From an uncultured Methanomicrobiales archaeon (GTDB lineage Archaea > Halobacteriota > Methanomicrobia > Methanomicrobiales > Methanospirillaceae), in the NCBI GenBank assembly GCA_903926075.1, contig CAIYHQ010000128.1:62001-126000 (forward strand): a stretch of DNA of 64,000 nt, given 5' to 3'. The notes under the pieces were generated by a model. That model had not been told where the DNA came from. It made no database searches and saw only the letters and a program-made list of their open reading frames with translations. Below are positions 61,861 through 64,000 of this stretch, piece after piece (the stretch's first letter is position 1; the number at the start of each line of letters is the position of its first letter). The translations under genes and the position numbers were made by a program.

Positions 61861-63103
61861 GGAGACCCGAAAAGAAGGTATAATTCCAGGTCTACCTGTC
61901 ACCCTCGAGTCAAGACTTCTATCTCTCTTAAAAGGGACTGACAAAGTTATATTAGAAGGTGTAGAACTTGAGTTAGGTGAACTAGAGCTCTTCTTACCTC
62001 TAAATCTTAACGGACCACAAGTCTTACATCAGTCAGTCGAAAAGGCCCTGCCTCAAAAAGAAAGACATTTCCCTGATTCTCTCGTTGATATGCAGTTTCT
62101 TCCGGTCCAGGAAAAATATCCAGGCAGGGTAAGAGAGGTTCTTCTTGGAGCAACAGCAAAAAACGGGGGAACACGCTCCCATTCTGTTACAATCGGCGGT
62201 TCCACGTCTACAGCCCTAAGTTCACTGGCAAATCCTTATAGTAACCCCCCTTTAATCTCCCTTGATGTCTTTGACATGCATGTCCCTCTCCCGAGAGCAC
62301 TTCGTGCAAATATTGAAGATGTCATGGATGACCCGGGCGAGTGGGCTAAACGCAATGTGGAGAAATTCGGGGCAGACCTTGTTACTATCCACCTGATGAG
62401 TACAGACCCTTTGATAAGTGACACATCACCCAGGTCTGCAAGTGAGACTGTTGAGTGTATCCTGTCAGCCGTAAAAGTCCCGGTTATAGTCGGAGGCTGC
62501 GGTGACCCAAAGAAGGATGCCCTTGTCTTCTCTGAAATTGCTGAAATGGCTTCAGGGGAAAGATTGCTGTTTAATAGTGTCACCCTTGAAATGGCTGAAG
62601 CAAGGACCCTTGAGCCACTTATAGAAAAAGTAAAGGAACACGAACATACAGTTCTAGGGTTCACTGGTCTAGACCTTAACCGTGCCAAAGAGTTGAACAG
62701 GCGACTCTATGATAGCCTGTCACCTGATCAAATCGTGATGGACCTCACCACTGTGGCTTTGGGCTATGGCCTTGAATACTCATTCACAATTCATGAAAGG
62801 GCAAGGCTTCTCGCACTCATTGGCGACACTGAACTTCAGCACCCGACAATCTCTGCATCAACAAATGCCTGGTCAGCCCGTGAGGCCTGGATGAAGATGG
62901 ACCCGCTCTACGGTGACACTGCAATCAGGGGCCCTTTGTGGGAGACTGTCAATGTATGCACCCTGCTCCTCGCCGGTGTCGACCTCTTTCTGATGATGCA
63001 CCCTGCAGCAATTTCTACTGTGAGGGAAATAGTAAATAGTTATAAACAAGGAATATCGAAAGTTCCTGCTCATATTTATGACTGGACAGGGATGAAGACC
63101 TGA
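61853..63103 (+). CDS. cdhD: CODH/ACDS delta subunit CdhD (corrinoid protein small subunit)
   Basis: 416 residues, a TIM-barrel subunit that pairs with CdhE to form the corrinoid iron-sulfur protein carrying the methyl group. Recognisable parts: LISLDVFDMHVPLPRALRAN, KFGADLVTIHLMSTDPLISD, VPVIVGGCGDPKKDALVF and MDPLYGDTAIRGPLWE. The stop overlaps the cdhE start by one base. Confidence 0.92.
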   Translation: MSEETRKEGIIPGLPVTLESRLLSLLKGTDKVILEGVELELGELELFLPLNLNGPQVLHQSVEKALPQKERHFPDSLVDMQFLPVQEKYPGRVREVLLGATAKNGGTRSHSVTIGGSTSTALSSLANPYSNPPLISLDVFDMHVPLPRALRANIEDVMDDPGEWAKRNVEKFGADLVTIHLMSTDPLISDTSPRSASETVECILSAVKVPVIVGGCGDPKKDALVFSEIAEMASGERLLFNSVTLEMAEARTLEPLIEKVKEHEHTVLGFTGLDLNRAKELNRRLYDSLSPDQIVMDLTTVALGYGLEYSFTIHERARLLALIGDTELQHPTISASTNAWSAREAWMKMDPLYGDTAIRGPLWETVNVCTLLLAGVDLFLMMHPAAISTVREIVNSYKQGISKVPAHIYDWTGMKT

Positions 63104-64000
63104 TGAGCAGCACACAAGTAAAGAGAAAAAAAGTCAGAGGTGTACATGAAGTCTCTCCAATTGATGTATACCGGCTTCTTCCTGGTACTAATTGCGGGGA
63201 ATGCGGAGAGGCGAACTGTATGGCTTATGCAGCACGCCTGGTGAATGGTGAGTACACCCTGGAAAACTGCCCGCCTTTAAATGAAGAGAACAATAAAAAA
63301 CTGAGAATTTCCCTTGGTGAACTTACTGCACCACCGGTCAGGGAGATCAGTTTTGGGGATGCAAGGAGTTCAATTAAGATTGGGGGCAAACATGTACTCT
63401 TCCGGCATGAATTTACATATCATAACCCTGTGCCTATAGCAATAGATGTGGAAGACTCTCTTTCTGGGGAAGAAATTGTAAAAAGAGTCAACAGTATTGA
63501 GAATTTCTTATATAATTACATCGGCCGGGAAATGAGGCTGGATGCAATTGCGATCCGTGATACAACAGGTGAACCTGAAAGGTTTGCAAATGCAGTCAGA
63601 ATCGCGAGGGAGCACTCGGATAAACCGCTTATTCTCTGCACATACAACCCGAAAGTTATGGAAAAAGCCATCAGTCTCATTCCAGATTCAAGACCACTCC
63701 TCTATGCGGCAACGACTGAAAACTGGAAGGAGATGGCAGAAATTGCTTTGAATTTCTCTTCACCTCTTGTTGTATCATCACCAGGTGATATGGGAAAACT
63801 GCTGTCGCTCGCAACAACACTAGAAGCGTCAGGTGTTCCTGATCTGGTTCTTGACCCTGGGACATTTCTGGAAGAGGACATTGCAATTACAATCTCAAAT
63901 TTCACTGCACTAAGAACATCAGTTTTCAGGGACGGCTCCCAAAACATAGGTTACCCGCTCCTTGGGACACCCATAACAGCCTGGGCAGGAGAAGACCTTT
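63103..64000 (+). CDS. cdhE: CODH/ACDS gamma subunit CdhE, cut by the window edge
   Basis: About 299 residues are visible of an expected 460 or so. The N-terminal 4Fe-4S domain shows NCGECGEANCMAYAARLVNG followed by the fourth Cys in LENCPP. The TIM-barrel part then follows (NPVPIAIDVEDSLSGEE, LDAIAIRDTTGEPERFANAV, PLILCTYNPKVMEKAI). With CdhD it transfers methyl from tetrahydrosarcinapterin/H4MPT to CdhC via cobamide. The C-terminal corrinoid domain lies beyond the window. Confidence 0.9.
   Translation, partial: MSSTQVKRKKVRGVHEVSPIDVYRLLPGTNCGECGEANCMAYAARLVNGEYTLENCPPLNEENNKKLRISLGELTAPPVREISFGDARSSIKIGGKHVLFRHEFTYHNPVPIAIDVEDSLSGEEIVKRVNSIENFLYNYIGREMRLDAIAIRDTTGEPERFANAVRIAREHSDKPLILCTYNPKVMEKAISLIPDSRPLLYAATTENWKEMAEIALNFSSPLVVSSPGDMGKLLSLATTLEASGVPDLVLDPGTFLEEDIAITISNFTALRTSVFRDGSQNIGYPLLGTPITAWAGEDL

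Overview
The window is archaeal and almost certainly from a hydrogenotrophic methanogen of the order Methanomicrobiales. It carries an Eha-type energy-converting [NiFe] hydrogenase, a CODH/acetyl-CoA decarbonylase-synthase operon (cdhABCDE), A-type ATP synthase subunits, TATA-box promoters and very large multi-PAS histidine kinases with a methanogen-type H-box. The moderate-to-low GC content would fit a Methanospirillum-like genome, but genus is a guess. No tRNA, rRNA or CRISPR array was seen.

Layout. (1) 162-3163, minus strand: ehaJ-L-M-N-O, the distal half of the Eha operon (NuoH-like membrane anchor, small membrane subunit, DUF1959 subunit, small and large hydrogenase subunits). (2) About 3.2-43.4 kb: a mosaic accessory region. 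It holds secreted/PEGA and lipoprotein genes, five sensor kinases (two of them products of a segmental duplication), an IS1634-type element sitting in the 5' part of an IS4-type transposase gene, a fully decayed type III restriction-modification locus with a KilA-N gene, a GC-rich two-gene cassette that looks recently imported (Cys-rich YkgJ-like protein plus GNAT acetyltransferase), and many pseudogenes and dispersed repeats. (3) 43448-46275, minus strand: ehaH-G-F-E-D-C-B, the proximal half of the same operon. Behind it on the same strand lie atpD and atpC without the other ATP synthase genes. (4) 48.3-57.4 kb: ordinary chromosomal genes (hydantoinase-like, HDAC-like deacetylase, small HTH protein, GNAT, DUF2156, MarC, RNase III-like, secreted proteins, moaE-moaD-moeB). 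(5) 57.5 kb to the right edge: the cdhABCDE operon, with cdhE cut by the window end.

How it fits together: Eha uses an ion gradient to drive reduction of low-potential ferredoxin by H2, and CODH/ACS uses reduced ferredoxin to make acetyl-CoA from CO2 and methyl-tetrahydropterin, so the two ends of the window belong to the same ferredoxin economy. The main structural observation is that the eha genes keep their canonical order and strand but are split between ehaH and ehaJ by about 40 kb of accessory DNA rich in IS elements, pseudogenes and sensor kinases. The distal half has a good TATA box just upstream and may now be transcribed on its own. Three genes (a small HTH gene, cdhA and ehaB) lack ATG/GTG/TTG where the reading frame, and for the first two the ribosome-binding site, place the start; AUU or AUC initiation is the simplest reading for the first two.
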